Positions 1 to 11,429 of a stretch of 64,000 bases of DNA are shown piece by piece. The notes under the pieces were generated by a model that did not search any database, was not told the origin of the DNA, and was given only the letters and a program-made list of their open reading frames with translations. A program made the translations under genes and the position numbers. The DNA lies in contig CM059563.1 in assembly GCA_030386875.1 (NCBI GenBank), positions 51,339,602 through 51,403,601 of the forward strand. Direction: 5' to 3'. This DNA is from Morinoia aosen (taxonomy: Eukaryota; Arthropoda; Malacostraca; Amphipoda; Talitridae). The first letter of the stretch is position 1; every line of letters begins with the position of its first letter.

Positions 1-97
1 CCGTTTTATATTCAGATTTTCCTGGATATCAACATTTATGTAAAATTTCATGTAGAAACTAACACGTTTACAAAGCAGTTGGGTTCCCGTTGCAGAA

Positions 98-457
98 TTA
101 TTGTTATAATTATATGAGAAAGTTTTAGCCTCCCTTTACCACGACAAAGATGTTCCAAGAGAGGAAGGATGAAAGCACCATTTAGTATGGAGTTGAGGGA
201 ACGCGGAATCTATGTACAAAGGGCATAGAAACAGTAAGCGAGAAAGTAGTTCATAAAACAAGAATAAGTTGGAGAAGAAAGTAGTTGGTGCTGAAATACA
301 GGACAGCAGTGAACCGAAAAAGATGGTCCATAACAAAACAAAACCCTATTCTATTTCAAGAAAAAGAAAGCCTACCTAACCTTTAGCACGGGCCCTCACA
401 TAGTTCCCATGGGAGCGCTAATTCCTATAGAAACAATAGTTGTCTCCCCCTGAGGGG
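98..457 (-). mobile_element. SINE-like retroelement, family A, copy 1 (full length)
   Basis: A 360 bp element bounded by a perfect 13 bp target-site duplication, TCCCGTTGCAGAA, at 85-97 and 458-470. Read on the minus strand it begins with the self-complementary CCCCTCAGGGG and ends in an AT-rich tail after GGAGGCTAAAAC. Five other copies in this window share its core, including a plus-strand ACCATTTAGTATGGAG motif near 178. It encodes no recognisable protein; the short minus-strand open frame inside it is also seen in sister copies because the DNA itself is conserved. Long direct repeats, a fixed 5' end and a variable 3' tail fit non-autonomous retrotransposition by a LINE. No clear tRNA, 7SL or 5S head was found, so calling it a SINE is inference. 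Confidence 0.75.
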
Positions 458-470
458 TCCCGTTGCAGAA

Positions 471-2352
471 CTCAGAACAAAATTTAAGCCCCATATCTGT
501 AAGCTATCGCCTTATTTCATACTATTTAGTTTACCATGTTTTCCTAGGTTTTGTCGGAGTGATTTGCCAACCCAAACGACTCCACTTTAGTGGAGTAAAG
601 AATACCAGAAAACACTGTGCATAGTTTGCAAATGAAATATTCATCAGACTTTCCGTAGAGTTTCATCAAAACCTATAGAAGCGCGCGCCAAAACAATCTT
701 AGGTAACAACTTTCTCATTTCCATCATTTCCCGAAATTTGCTTAAGTAATCAGGACCGAACGCATTCTAAAACAGGGCGCAAAATTGCCAGCGCCGTCAG
801 TAGATTCAATTCAAATGAGCTTTGGGACGCATGCTAAATAATTAGACGTCGCTGCCGGGAGTTTGCTAATTGAGTGACAGTGTTTTACGGGAAGAGCTTG
901 ACGTTTGCAGAGGCGGAGGAACAAAGTTCGTTAATTAAAGTCCAGAAATATGCGGCAGTGCTGGTCGCAGTCTCTTCTGCATGCCTGATGAAGCTGTGAA
1001 CACTCTGTTATTGCCGTTCTCATCTAATTTGTAAGTTGCGTCGACCGAAGTAAGTAGGCAGAATACCGGAGCGGAATTTCTGAGCGACCGATAAAGCCGT
1101 TGAGATGTTTTGTCAATCAGGAAACTTGAGCTTTGCGACGCAAGCCAGAAAAAAATCAGCGGTAATGATGGGCCTGCGTCATTATAAAACACGTTGAGGC
1201 TGAGCCTGAAGTTTTGACAATGACATCATGTTCAAAATATTGACATGTTTTCTATTGACTGATCTCTGAATGGGCAATTGGATTCCATACATCTGCTTCC
1301 CAGGATTTGCAATAAGCTTCCAAAACTTGTTGACAAATGTTGTAGTTAAGCTTAAATGAAACTTGAAAAAATTTCACGTTTAAAAATCAAAATAAGCAAA
1401 CGTACTTCCTAAGAATGGACCTGCCGGTGGACTCAAAAATTCATTTTTATATGATCAATATAAAAAATGAAGAAACGCTCAAATAATTGTTTATCAGTTT
1501 TAATTTTCAAATACTGAAGTAAAATTCAGCTTGGGCTGGGTATTAAACCTTAGTGCATTCCATCTCAATCAATGAGCTGTTGAACAAATAGGACATCTAA
1601 AATTACGAAGAAAATCTTTAGCAAATGAAAATTTCACTTAAGTTACTCGTTGAAAAGAACTGCAAAATTATTTCTCAACTTACGGTGACAAATCTTTTCA
1701 TTCCCGAAACATTACCCTAAATTAATCGCATTAAAAATATAAAAAACTCTAAAAGAGCTCATGTTTTCCAAGGTATTTCCCGGAATGAACTACTCAAGAA
1801 ATTGCTACACTTCAGCGCTGGTTGAACCAAACTGCGAAATGGAACGCAAAATATTTATCGTTTCAAGGCGTCCTTTTGAGCGAAATTTGTTCTTCTCCTG
1901 TAAGAGTCCCGCGGCCCTGAACTCCTTGAGAACATTTCGCGAGGAAAGACGGAAAATTCTCCATATTATACAGGAATAGAAACCTTTTCGTGCCGAGCCC
2001 ACGCGCTACGAAGGATAATTAACATAATTCAGAATAAAGACATACGTGTCTCCCTCAGCAGAACGTTCTCATTTGTGTGAGCTGAAGTAATGCTTTAATT
2101 TTGCGCTCATCGCAAGCTCGAAGTCATCTCTGTATTTCTGGAAGCACATTCATATATAAAGCAAATTCATACTCGTATAAACTGGGAGCATATCACATAT
2201 GAAGAGTGAACGTACCTTGGTGAACCTTGAAGTGAACCTTGATTGTGATGGCCTCAACATTTGGAGCGTGAAAGACTAAAACCGTCACTTACACATGTGC
2301 CAATAAATTTTATTTACTTAGCATTGGCACAGGAGACTTTGTATTACTCATT
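471..2352. other. No gene recognised; AT-rich unique-looking DNA
   Basis: I see no conserved coding region, RNA gene or clear repeat. Short open frames on both strands near 935-1192 and 1761-2002 overlap each other and show no family motif. A GC-richer patch lies at about 780-1180. Nothing further can be supported. Confidence 0.5.
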
Positions 2353-2366
2353 TTTCATTACGAGTC

Positions 2367-2729
2367 GAGATTAGATTATAGGTTAGTTTAAGCCTCCCTA
2401 ACCGCAACAAAAAAAGAGCGTATCGAAGAGAGGAAGAAGGAAGGCACCATTTAGTATGGATATTAGGGAACGCGGAATCTATGCAGAAAGGGCACAGAAA
2501 TAGTAAGATGAGAAAGAAGTTCATGAAACAAGATCAAAGTTAAAGAAGAAAGTAGCAGGTGTTGAAAAAACAGGACAGCAGTGAACCGAAAAAAGATGGT
2601 CCGCAACAAAACAAAAACCTATTCTATGTTAACAAAAAGGAAGCCTACCTAACCTTTAGCTCAGGCCCTTACATAGTCCCCTGGGAGCGCTAATTCCCAT
2701 AGATACAATAGTTGTATTCCCCTGAGGGG
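2367..2729 (-). mobile_element. SINE-like retroelement, family A, copy 2 (full length)
   Basis: A 363 bp element flanked by a perfect 14 bp target-site duplication, TTTCATTACGAGTC, at 2353-2366 and 2730-2743. On the minus strand it starts CCCCTCAGGGG, runs through a GGGAATTAGCGCTCCC block, and ends with a tail of short TAACC/TAATC-like units. It is the best reference copy because both boundaries are fixed by the duplication. No protein-coding capacity was recognised. The exact duplication suggests a relatively recent insertion. Confidence 0.8.
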
Positions 2730-2743
2730 TTTCATTACGAGTC

Positions 2744-3145
2744 TTCCCTACCAGTTTATTTAGAAGACTTTTTTCTATATAGACTACTGGAAGAAACTAT
2801 TCGCAAAAGTTTATTCATTTTTTATTAGTTATTTTCTCGACTTACCAATTCTTTATGAAAAGATGGCTTGTCATTTGGTTTGTTGTACCTTTGTTTCAAT
2901 TCTCTTGCCCGTATGTAATTTTTCAGTGAGAAACTGAATCGTGTTTTCACTCAAATAGTTGATGATCACGAATTAAACTCGAGCAATGAATATTTTTTCA
3001 CACCCAAGAGGCTCAGATTTCCCGAAATAACACTACCGCTAAAATTCGGTAATATTTGGAAAAATTATTTTTCTTGACTTGTTTCTTCATTCGTCTCGAA
3101 GTTATATTTTAGGGTCTTTGAAATGTTTCTTAATTCACATTTTGT
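2744..3145. other. Spacer between two family A copies
   Basis: AT-rich sequence with no gene, RNA or repeat that I can recognise. It separates two same-strand copies of the family A element. Confidence 0.45.
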
Positions 3146-3486
3146 AAGATTAGGTTATAGGTTATATGTTAGTTCAAGCCTCCCTAACCGCTACAATAAA
3201 GAGCGTATCGAAGAGAGGAAAGAGGAAGGCACCATTTAGTATGGATATTAGGGAATGCGGATCTATGCAGAAGGGGCATAGAAACAGTAAGTTTTGAAAA
3301 AAGTTCATGAAACAAGATAAAAGTTGAAGAAGACAGTAGTAGGTGCGGAAAAAAACAGGACAGTAGTGAACCGAAAAGGTGGTCCTTAACATAGCAAAAA
3401 AATATTTTATTACAACAAAAAGAAGGCCTACCTAACTCTCGGCTCGGGCCCTCACATCTTACCCCTGGGAGCACTAATTCCCATAG
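3146..3486 (-). mobile_element. SINE-like retroelement, family A, copy 3 (5'-truncated)
   Basis: This matches the family core (GCACCATTTAGTATGGA near 3228 on the plus strand) and the 3' tail, but stops at CCCATAG near 3486. The last roughly 25 bp of the minus-strand 5' end, including CCCCTCAGGGG, are missing. Loss at the 5' end with an intact 3' end is typical of target-primed reverse transcription, which supports a retroposon origin. The tail here is longer, with repeated AGGTTATA-like units on the plus strand. No clear target-site duplication could be found. Confidence 0.65.
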
Positions 3487-3509
3487 TAAATCAAGCCCTA
3501 ACTTCAGAT

Positions 3510-4620
3510 ATTTTATAACGCAAATGCTAATAAAAGAGACTTGTATATTTTCCTCATTTTAATTTCGAATATCGGCAATGCAAATGCTAAAAAACATGTA
3601 TATTCTTTGCATTTCAACGTGAAATAGCAGCAACGCAAATGCTAAAGTACACAGGAACACATGTAATCTTATTTTAATGTGAAATAGCAGCAACGCAAAT
3701 GCTAAGGTACACAGGAACACATGTAATCTTATTTTAATGTGGAATAGCAGCAACGCAAATGCTAATGAGCGCAGGAACACATGTAATCTCATTTAATGTG
3801 GAATAGCAGCAACGCAAACGCTAAGGTACACATGAACACATGTAATCTTATTTTAATGTGGAATAGCAGCAACGCAAATGCTAAGGTACACATGAACACA
3901 TGTAATCTTATTTTAATGTGAAATAGCAGCAACGCAAATGCTAATGAGCGCAGGAACACATGTAATCTCATTTAATGTGGAATAGCAGCAACGCAAACGC
4001 TAAGGTACACATGAACACATGTAATCTTATTTTAATGTGAAATAGCAGCAACGCAAATGCTAATGAGCGCAGGAACACATGTAATCTCATTTAATGTGGA
4101 ATAGCAGCAACGCAAACGCTAAGGTACACATGAACACATGTAATCTTATTTTAATGTGGAATAGCAGCAACGCAAATGCTAATGAGCGCAGGAACACATG
4201 TAATCTCATTTAATGTGGAATAGCAGCAACGCAAACGCTAAGGTACACATGAACACATGTAATCTCATTTTAATGTGGAATAGCAGCAACGCAAATGCTA
4301 AGGTACACATGAACACATGTAATCTTATTTTAATGTGGAATAGCAGCAACGCAAATGCTAAGGTACACATGAACACATGTAATCTCATTTTAATGTGGAA
4401 TAGCAGCAACGCAAATGCTAAGGTACACATGAACACATGTAATCTCATTTTAATGTGGAATAGCAGCAACGCAAATGCTAAGGTACACATGAACACATGT
4501 AATCTTATTTTAATGTGGAATAGCAGCAACGCAAATGCTAAGGTACACATGAACACATGTAATCTCATTTTAATGCGGAATAGCAGCAACGCAAATGCTA
4601 AGGAACGGAAGAATACATGG
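3510..4620. repeat. 60 bp minisatellite, about 19 units
   Basis: The motif CGCAAATGCTA (or CGCAAACGCTA) recurs 19 times between 3515 and 4588, at spacings of mostly 59-60 bp. Two unit types can be told apart. Type A reads GGTACACATGAACAC and is usually 60 bp; type B reads GAGCGCAGGAACAC and gives a 59 bp spacing through a shorter T run. A and B alternate at roughly 3750-4240, and then A alone is repeated almost without change to about 4600. The outermost units at both ends are degenerate. Because 60 is divisible by three, both strands show long open frames built of 20-residue repeats; these are treated as artefacts. Confidence 0.95.
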
Positions 4621-4930
4621 ACTCCTCTCATTTACTTTCCCTATCTCAGCCTTCAGTTGCTAACGCTAGACTAAACGGTCCGCCATTAGAAGCAAACTTC
4701 ATGGCAGTCAAATTCGTTCCGAACAATGATTAGAAATCATATTAAAATCAATGGAGAAAGGCAGAATTGAATCGGAATTCTAAGTTACTCAAAGCATTGA
4801 TTTAACGAGTATCATCATTTTCTAGCAATTTTCAAAGTGAAACTATGATATTTTTCCATAGAGAAATTCAAGCACAGATTTTCGTTTATCCACGCGTAAT
4901 TGTGTTTTCGGATCATTAACTCACTGACCT
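4621..4930. other. No feature recognised
   Basis: AT-rich sequence between the 60 bp array and a family B repeat. I see no gene or repeat here. Confidence 0.4.
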
Positions 4931-5097
4931 TCGATGCGTGAAACTGACGTTCAATAATCAGCTCAAATTTAGAGTCAATTGTTGTCAGGAATTTTGAAAA
5001 TAGCGAACCCGAAGAGGATCATGCTTTCATTTAGCTTAGATTGAGAATTCATAAAAAATGGAGTGCGTGATTACTGGTCGGTCAGCAGCATTGTCAT
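4931..5097 (+). repeat. Dispersed repeat, family B, copy 1
   Basis: This segment shares ordered blocks with 9985-10150 and 23808-24005: a GTCAATTGT block, ATCATGCTTTCATTTAGCTT, a TAAAAATTGAGT-like block and GGTCGGTCAGCAGCATT. The copies are clearly related but diverged, so the family is old. No terminal repeats, tail or coding region were identified. It may be a degraded transposon or SINE; the element's true ends are unknown, and the strand given is only that of the shared reading. Confidence 0.5.
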
Positions 5098-5140
5098 ACG
5101 GTGAATGCAATTTATGTCTAAGGCTGGAGCGTCAACATAA

Positions 5141-5508
5141 GATTAAGATTATAAGATTACAAGTTAATTTAAGCCTCCCTAACCGCTGCAAAAATAGAGC
5201 GTATCGAAGAGAGGAAGGAGGAAGGCACCATTTAGTATGGAGATAAGAAAATGAGGAATCTATGCAGAAAGGGCATAGAAACAGTAAGATGGGAAAGAAG
5301 TTCATGAAATAAGATAAAAGTTGAAGAAGAAAGTCAGAGGTGTTGAAAAACAGGACAGTAGTGAACCTAAACAAGGTGGTCCTTAACATAACAAAAAACA
5401 TTTTATTTCAACAAAAAGAAGGCCTACCTAACTCTCAGCTCAGGCCCTCACATTTTTCCCCTGGGAGCGCTAATTCCCATAGATACAATAGTTATACCCC
5501 CCTGAGGG
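5141..5508 (-). mobile_element. SINE-like retroelement, family A, copy 4 (full length)
   Basis: A 368 bp element between two copies of a perfect 15 bp target-site duplication, GGAGCGTCAACATAA, at 5126-5140 and 5509-5523. The minus-strand 5' end is the CCCCTCAGGGG palindrome, and the 3' tail carries TTATAATCTTAATC-like repeats. It inserted about 40 bp downstream of a family B relic. A plus-strand open frame (5340-5747) starts inside this element and runs out of it, so it is unlikely to be a gene. Confidence 0.8.
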
Positions 5509-5523
5509 GGAGCGTCAACATAA

Positions 5524-6790
5524 ACCATTCCCCTATGTACATAGATTCGAACGACTGGTTTTTAATCAAACCTAGACCTTACACATTCCGCCTGCGATTT
5601 GAACAGTGCGATGAGCAGAACTTTCGCTATATTTATCTTCACGAGTTTCAAAACTCTCTTCTCCCAACACTCGTCCATACAGACCATGCAACCACTCACT
5701 ATTCAAACTACAGAATAAACTACAAATTAGCCCTCTCTAAATGTTAGTAATAAAAGAAGGAACTTTTCGTAAGCTCACCTGCCTGAGAAAGTCGCCATAG
5801 AGCCGAGTTAGGTCCGCCTGCTTGCAATCAAAGAAGCGCTCCTTCATCAGGTCTTCTTCAGTTCATCTGCATTGTGTTCCGCCTGCCATTGTGTCCTGGA
5901 CGTATACGGGAACGGGGCTGCAGGTCGCTACTGCCTTTCAGAATTAATTCTAACTTGCGACATAAGACTTAATCGTAAATTCTATGCAAATTACTGGTTG
6001 GGTTCCGTTAATGCAATCTGTCGGATAATAAGACCTTCTTAACAAATTCATGATGTGGGAGTGTACCAGTTTGCGTGCACGTGGGTATAATATGTTGAAT
6101 ATTATTGGAAATTTCAGACCAGGAACGCGGCTCGTGATGTTTGTAACTTAAAATCTTCCTCGCACATAAATGAACACTAACTCCTTACGGTGTCAGCGAA
6201 AATTTCATCTTTCTTGAAAGCATCTGAATTTTGGCACGGCGTCTAACATTGCGCACACACTTTAACCATTCTGTCTTCCAAAGAGTTATGAATATTTTAG
6301 TAGTATCATGCGCTTTAAAGGAATATGCAGGTAAATAGCTTTGTATTCAGTGACGGTCATTTTTCAGAACTGTAATATAAACTAAATTTAATATCCAAAA
6401 AGACTCAAACTATAAACCTGAAGTCAGTAAAATTTCGAGGTCAGTGACTACTCAATTTAAAGAGGTTCTCGTCGTCCCAATGCTTCTTTTTACAAGGGTG
6501 ATTTTTTCACCAAATCGAACAAATAATTAAGATACCTGTTTAATTTCTCAAAACCAATCAACCTTTAACTCAGTTAAAACGCTAGTTGCAGTGAGTTACA
6601 GTGAAATTGCACATTAATCTTTAATTAAAATCTATTTCAACACCTATTTATCTATTTATACGCTTTATCTATTTCAGCTGCTTAAAAATTGTGATCTTTA
6701 GGATTTGGTTTAGTATAAATAAGAAATTAGTGAGCTCTACCGTGTACACAATGAGAAATAGATTCTGTCTGCAAAAGAAGTAGGATCTGT
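5524..6790. other. No gene recognised
   Basis: AT-rich DNA with a slightly GC-richer patch at 5780-5940. No conserved protein, tRNA or tandem repeat was seen. Confidence 0.45.
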
Positions 6791-6794
6791 CAGA

Positions 6795-6910
6795 AGGTAA
6801 TAAGAAGAACCGGTGGGTCAGCCACATTATGGAAATACCTTCAGTGACCACCGCTGGGTCACCAAGCAGTGATAATCGACAACTGGAAACGATTCGACGA
6901 CAAGCAGTTC
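6795..6910 (+). repeat. Dispersed repeat, family B, copy 2 (partial)
   Basis: This contains GGGTCAGCCACATTATGGAAATACCTTCAGTGACCACCG-type sequence. Block by block it matches the GGTCAGCAGCATTATGAAA and CCCTCCGTGGACACCGG blocks of the copy near 10100. Only the 3' half of the family is recognisable. Confidence 0.4.
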
Positions 6911-6959
6911 TATGACTCGAACAAAGTTCTTGCAGAACAAAGTTCTGACACACAAGTTC

Positions 6960-7700
6960 TTGTTAACGGAACAAATAAGCAATCATCCAAATACCTGGCA
7001 TATATTTAAAATTATACGACTGTTCATGACGTGCCATGGCATCACATCCAAGAATCCAGCAACCTAAGAGATTTCCGTTGGGTTAAGTTTTAATTTACGT
7101 CAACTCTAACACCAATTTGGCACCCCGTTGGAGAAAGTACAGGCGCCCCAACTTGTAAAAGTTAGATCCTTTAATTTCGTCTAGTGCTTTGACAACGCAG
7201 AAGCCTGCGGTCTAGACTTCCCTCGCTGCTGTTGCTGCTATCTTTTAGTAGAGATTTCCCTCCAAATGATAATTGAGAGTTTCACTGGAGTGAGACAATA
7301 TAAGGCAATCTGAGCTAACTTCAGGCGTTGCGATCAACTCAATACCGAGATCTAGAACATTCTTAATATTCACTGTCAATTATTTCAATTAAGCCAGCCA
7401 TAGTATCAGAAAAGTATTCAAACCTCCAAAGGTGAACCACCAATGCGAGTTTCGAACACTTTGGAGAATTACAGATAGTCAGTCACTGCGTCTACACGTT
7501 TCGTGCTCTTCAGATTAGTCGCCTGTAATGCAAATTACACGAGCAGGTAATGTGTACAGGTGGTCTCTGAGTTGTCTGCTTTCATGTTGGCTAACATGCC
7601 ACTGGCTACAATGATAACATGAAGGACAGTTTATTTGATGCGTAGTATTTTAAACCTGTACGTCTTCTGAAGAATAGCAGTTGTATGAGCAGATTTATCA
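6960..7700. other. No gene recognised
   Basis: No coding region, RNA gene or repeat supported. Composition is near the window average. Confidence 0.4.
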
Positions 7701-7779
7701 GAACAAAGTCTTTGGTCACCAGTTTTTTGCTCCTCATGAAGCTAATTTCGAGCAGAGTTTGATTCGTCGGCTAAAAAAG

Positions 7780-8030
7780 ACCAAACTCACAAAAAATCGA
7801 GCCAAACCGACCTCTAAGCTACGCGGAAGGTATCCATCCTATATACCGTCTGATACAGGAACCAACCCAACTCGCAAAATACCCTATACCGACCTCTAAG
7901 CAACTCAGGATGTATCCCATATACTGTACAGTTCAGACAATAACAAACACTGAGTTTAGAAATGCCAAGCCATTTCGACCTCTAAGCAATACAGAAGGTA
8001 TACTGTACACCGTCTGACACACTCGTCTTG
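7780..8030. repeat. Degenerate tandem repeat, about 82-86 bp unit, 3 units
   Basis: The anchor GACCTCTAAGC recurs at about 7809, 7891 and 7977, followed each time by a GGAAGGTAT-like block and an ATATACCGTCTGA or related block. The units are strongly diverged from each other, so the array is old. The short open frame crossing it has no family motif. Confidence 0.65.
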
Positions 8031-8840
8031 GCACAGTCCACTGCGTGGGAAGAGACAATAAATACACACGTATCAGCATTTTTAGCTCGCAATCCTCTTA
8101 TCCTGGGAAGCACCACTACAATAGAGGTAACGAATTCCATATCGTGGTATAGAATTACAATTGATTAGAGGTCGGTGTAAGAACCACTTCGTGTTATTCG
8201 AAAATATTTTCGCTATTGCTGAGAAAAAATATACTCGTACTAAGAAAAAGGGATTTCATCTTGCAATTAAAAATGAAGAAGAGCAGTTTCAGGCTTTTAA
8301 TATTCAACAAAGTGAACTTTTTACTGATATTACAGGTATTACGTGAGTACAACCTCCTCTGATTGGATGACACTGCCATCAGCTCGTCACTGAATTCAGG
8401 ACGAAGAAAGAACTGCGAAAAGATTCAAAGAACACATTACGCTACAAATTCGACAATCTCGACAAATTCAATCATTTTTTTTCAAAACAAAGAATAGCAT
8501 ATGGCACAAATGAGGACAGTATAGAGATAAGATAGGTAGCAGCTTCACGAGCAAGGAAGGTGAAGGTTAGTTACAGGACTCAAGTCGTGCGAAGAAGCTT
8601 CCGCGGCCGAGATGTCCTTTCAGAAGTTGTGCGTGGCTGTAAAACAATGTCCTCGTCCATCAGCAGGAGGAGCCCGTATTTTTGGGCCCTAGTTTGTCAG
8701 GGGTATAACAATAGCACAATAAATTTGGCTGCCCCAGAACGGGTTAGCCTTCGCCTGGAACGCGCTCGGCCTCCACGCCAGCGGCAGCACCAGCAGCTCG
8801 GTTCATCTCTCAGGCGACTCCTGCTCGCTGGGGTCAGGTG
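8031..8840. other. No gene recognised; GC-richer 3' half
   Basis: No supported feature. The stretch 8560-8840 is clearly GC-richer, leads directly into the GT/CG-rich array that follows, and contains an open frame running into the repeat. That frame has no recognisable domain. Confidence 0.4.
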
Positions 8841-8844
8841 TCCT

Positions 8845-9440
8845 CTGGGGTGTCACGTGTCGTGTGTCAGCTGTCGTGTGTCGTACGTCGGATGTAGAAT
8901 GTCGTGTGTCGCAGGTCGGATGCTGTGTGTCGTGTGTCGCAGGTCGGATGCTGTGTGTCGTGTGTCGCAGGTCGGATGCTGTGTGTCGTTGGTCGGATGC
9001 TGTGTGTCGTGTGTCGTACGTCGGATGCTGTGTGTCGTTGGTCGGATGCTGTGTGTCGTGTGTCGTAGGTCGGATGTAGGATGTCGTGTGTCGTAGGTCG
9101 GATATGAGATGTCGTGTGTCGTAGGTCGGATATGGGATGTCGTGTGTCGTAGGTCGGATATGGGATGTCGTGTGTCGTAGGTCGGATGTGGGATGTCGTG
9201 TGTCGTAGGTCGGATGTGGGATGTCGTGTGTCGTAGATCGGGTGTCTGATGTATACCGGGTGTTTGCTGTCGTATGCGGGTGCCTGATGTCGTGTGCCGG
9301 ATGTCTGATGTCGTGTGCCGGGTGTCTGATGCCGTATGCCGAGTGCCTGATATCGTATACGAGTGTCTGATATCGTATGCCGAGTGTATGATATCGTGTG
9401 CCGGGGACCTAATATCGTATTCAGTGTGTCTGATGTGAAA
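8845..9440. repeat. 28 bp GT/CG-rich minisatellite grading into 21-24 bp units
   Basis: The core is GTCGTGTGTCGTAGGTCGGA with a variable GATGTGGGAT-like end, repeated from about 8850 to 9240. Some units are 21 bp (GTTGGTCGGATGCTGTGTGTC phase), showing that units grow and shrink by a 7 bp step. From 9240 to 9440 a related but different unit takes over, alternating GTGTCTGATGTCGTGTGCCG and variants at roughly 21-24 bp, and much more diverged. CpG is frequent, unlike the flanks. Open frames here are by-products of the repeat. Confidence 0.9.
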
Positions 9441-9980
9441 TTTTAGAGTCTGATAGACAAATATAGCGACGAATATCCTGCGTCAAATAGCGTTGTCTAT
9501 GAAGTTAATTTTTGAATACAGATTAAAGAATTTGAGTGTCAAACCCAAAAGTCGGCATTCGACAGTTGGATAGCGAACATCCAAATTAATATCCCGAAAT
9601 ATTTCCCTTGAACCACGTGCATTTGGTTCGTCAATTGTTGAGTGCTGAGTATCGCTTGTCTGTGCAGAATACCGAACTTAGAATGAAGCGTTCATCTTAA
9701 ATAAAATTTGATTGGTTCCGGTGAGTTGTAAGTTCAGCCATGTGAACAGCGCCAATGTACTATGTTTTATTTATTGTCGAATTTGTCTCCTATTGTGGTA
9801 CTTGGAGTTCAGTGGGAATTCTTTCCTCATCCTGTAGTCGGTAAAGCTAGTTCTAATGGAGGTACATTGAGTAAAAATACCATACGGTAAAGAGTGCATT
9901 AAAAGAAACCTTGTGTGAAGCAGGCTCAGATTGCTGAGAAGTGACAAAAACTTCGCATTGATCGAGCAATAAGGATCTGT
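9441..9980. other. No gene recognised
   Basis: AT-rich DNA with no supported feature. Confidence 0.4.
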
Positions 9981-9984
9981 TTCC

Positions 9985-10150
9985 TGTCAATTGTAGTAAG
10001 TAATTTTGCAAAATAGCAAATTTTAACTGGATCGTTCCTTACTTATTTTCGATTCAGTATTTATAAAAATTGAGTTTGTGACTACTAGTCGGTCAGCAGC
10101 ATTATGAAAATTCCCTCCGTGGACACCGGCGGCCGACATCGCGACCAACA
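9985..10150 (+). repeat. Dispersed repeat, family B, copy 3
   Basis: This shares TAAAAATTGAGTTTG, GGTCGGTCAGCAGCATTA and GAAAATTCCCTC with the copies at 5.0 kb and 23.9 kb, in the same order. Together the copies define an old dispersed element of at least 170 bp. Ends and class are unresolved. Confidence 0.55.
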
Positions 10151-10628
10151 TGTTAAACGTCCTTAGAGATTCATGGAAGCTACTCGAACTTCCACTCAAT
10201 GATATTCCTACGAACCAAAAGAAAAGATCTCATTCTTTTCAACGAGTGCTTGAGGCCACCTACTGTTTACATGCAAGCAGAAATTCTATAACATTCATCC
10301 TTCGAGTAAAGCAACGCTTTGCTTCCAGGGCTCCTCAGTAACGTGCATTGGAAGATTGTTTTCCTTTCCAGAAGCCAATAAATATTTCCAGACGAACGGC
10401 AAGCAGACAAAGTATTTGTGAAGGCAAGCGTCTTGACGGTCGTGAGGTTGTATGAAAATTAAAAAAATACGGTAAATTGCTTTGAACTGCAGCGTAAAAA
10501 ATTATTTTATCCTACATTGCGTAGGTTGTTGTTTAATTTCGATTTTAATAACACATAGAAAAAAACTAGGGTAGATATTAAAAAGTCCGTCGCGTGCTTG
10601 GAAAACTGGAATTTTTGTTTGAACAGCA
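10151..10628. other. No gene recognised
   Basis: A 63-codon open frame at 10150-10341 has no recognisable motif. No other feature is supported. Confidence 0.4.
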
Positions 10629-10995
10629 GATTAGATTATAGATAATACGTTAGTTTAAGCCTACTTAACCGCTACAAAAATGGAGCGTATCGAAGAGAGG
10701 AAGGAGGAAGGCACCATTTAGTATGGAGATAAGAAAATTAGGAATCTATGCTGAAGGGGCATAGAAACAGTAAGATGAGAAAGAAGTTCATGAAATAAGA
10801 TAAAAGTTGAAGAAGAAAGTCAGAGGTGCCGAAAAACAGGACAACAGTGAACCGAAAAAAGGTGGTCATTTACATAACAAAAAACATTTTATTTCAACAA
10901 AAAGAAGGCCTACCTAACTCTCAGCTCGGGCCCTCACATTTTCCCCTGAGAGCGCTAATTCCCATAGATACAATAGTTGTATCCCCCTGAGGGGG
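10629..10995 (-). mobile_element. SINE-like retroelement, family A, copy 5
   Basis: A full-length match to the family from the TAATC-rich tail (plus-strand left end) to CCCCCTGAGGGG at 10984-10995. It is closest to copy 4, sharing the GAGATAAGAAAAT block after the conserved ATTTAGTATGGA. No convincing target-site duplication is visible, either because the flanks have changed or because the tail end is set wrongly. Orientation is minus, like all other copies. Confidence 0.7.
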
Positions 10996-11429
10996 GTATG
11001 AAAAACAAACGAAAAATAGGCGCATTTCACTTTGACGTCGGGAATTCGTTCAAACATAGCAGAGAATAAAACTTAAAGTAGCACATAAAGACTGCTTTTT
11101 AATTCTTAATCCACACATTTGATTTGCAGAGTCTGATTTTTATTCCCCAATTTCTTCGTTCCAACCAGTGAAATTTTGTTAGAAGAGAAACAAGTACGTG
11201 TTAAAGAATACATCTTAAGATCTTTATTCACCAGTCAAAAATAAAATAAAAAACGAGTCCACGAAGTATTGGATTGTAAAAACGTTTTGACCTTGTGACT
11301 GACGTTCAGTTATTCTAGGTCATATTGTTTTTGGGGATTGCATTTAAACCTGGCGTGATGATAGGAAATAGCGATGGTAAATACTGATCCTTAAGTTTAC
11401 ATTAGTTCGATGAAGAATCCATAGTCAAA
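10996..11429. other. No gene recognised
   Basis: AT-rich spacer between family A copy 5 and the related element; nothing recognised. Confidence 0.4.

Noticed and set aside
4206-4674. 141- and 153-codon frames in the 60 bp array
   Set aside because: Same cause: period divisible by three, open on both strands.
5340-5747. 135-codon gene
   Set aside because: It begins inside a family A insertion and continues across its target-site duplication into unrelated DNA.
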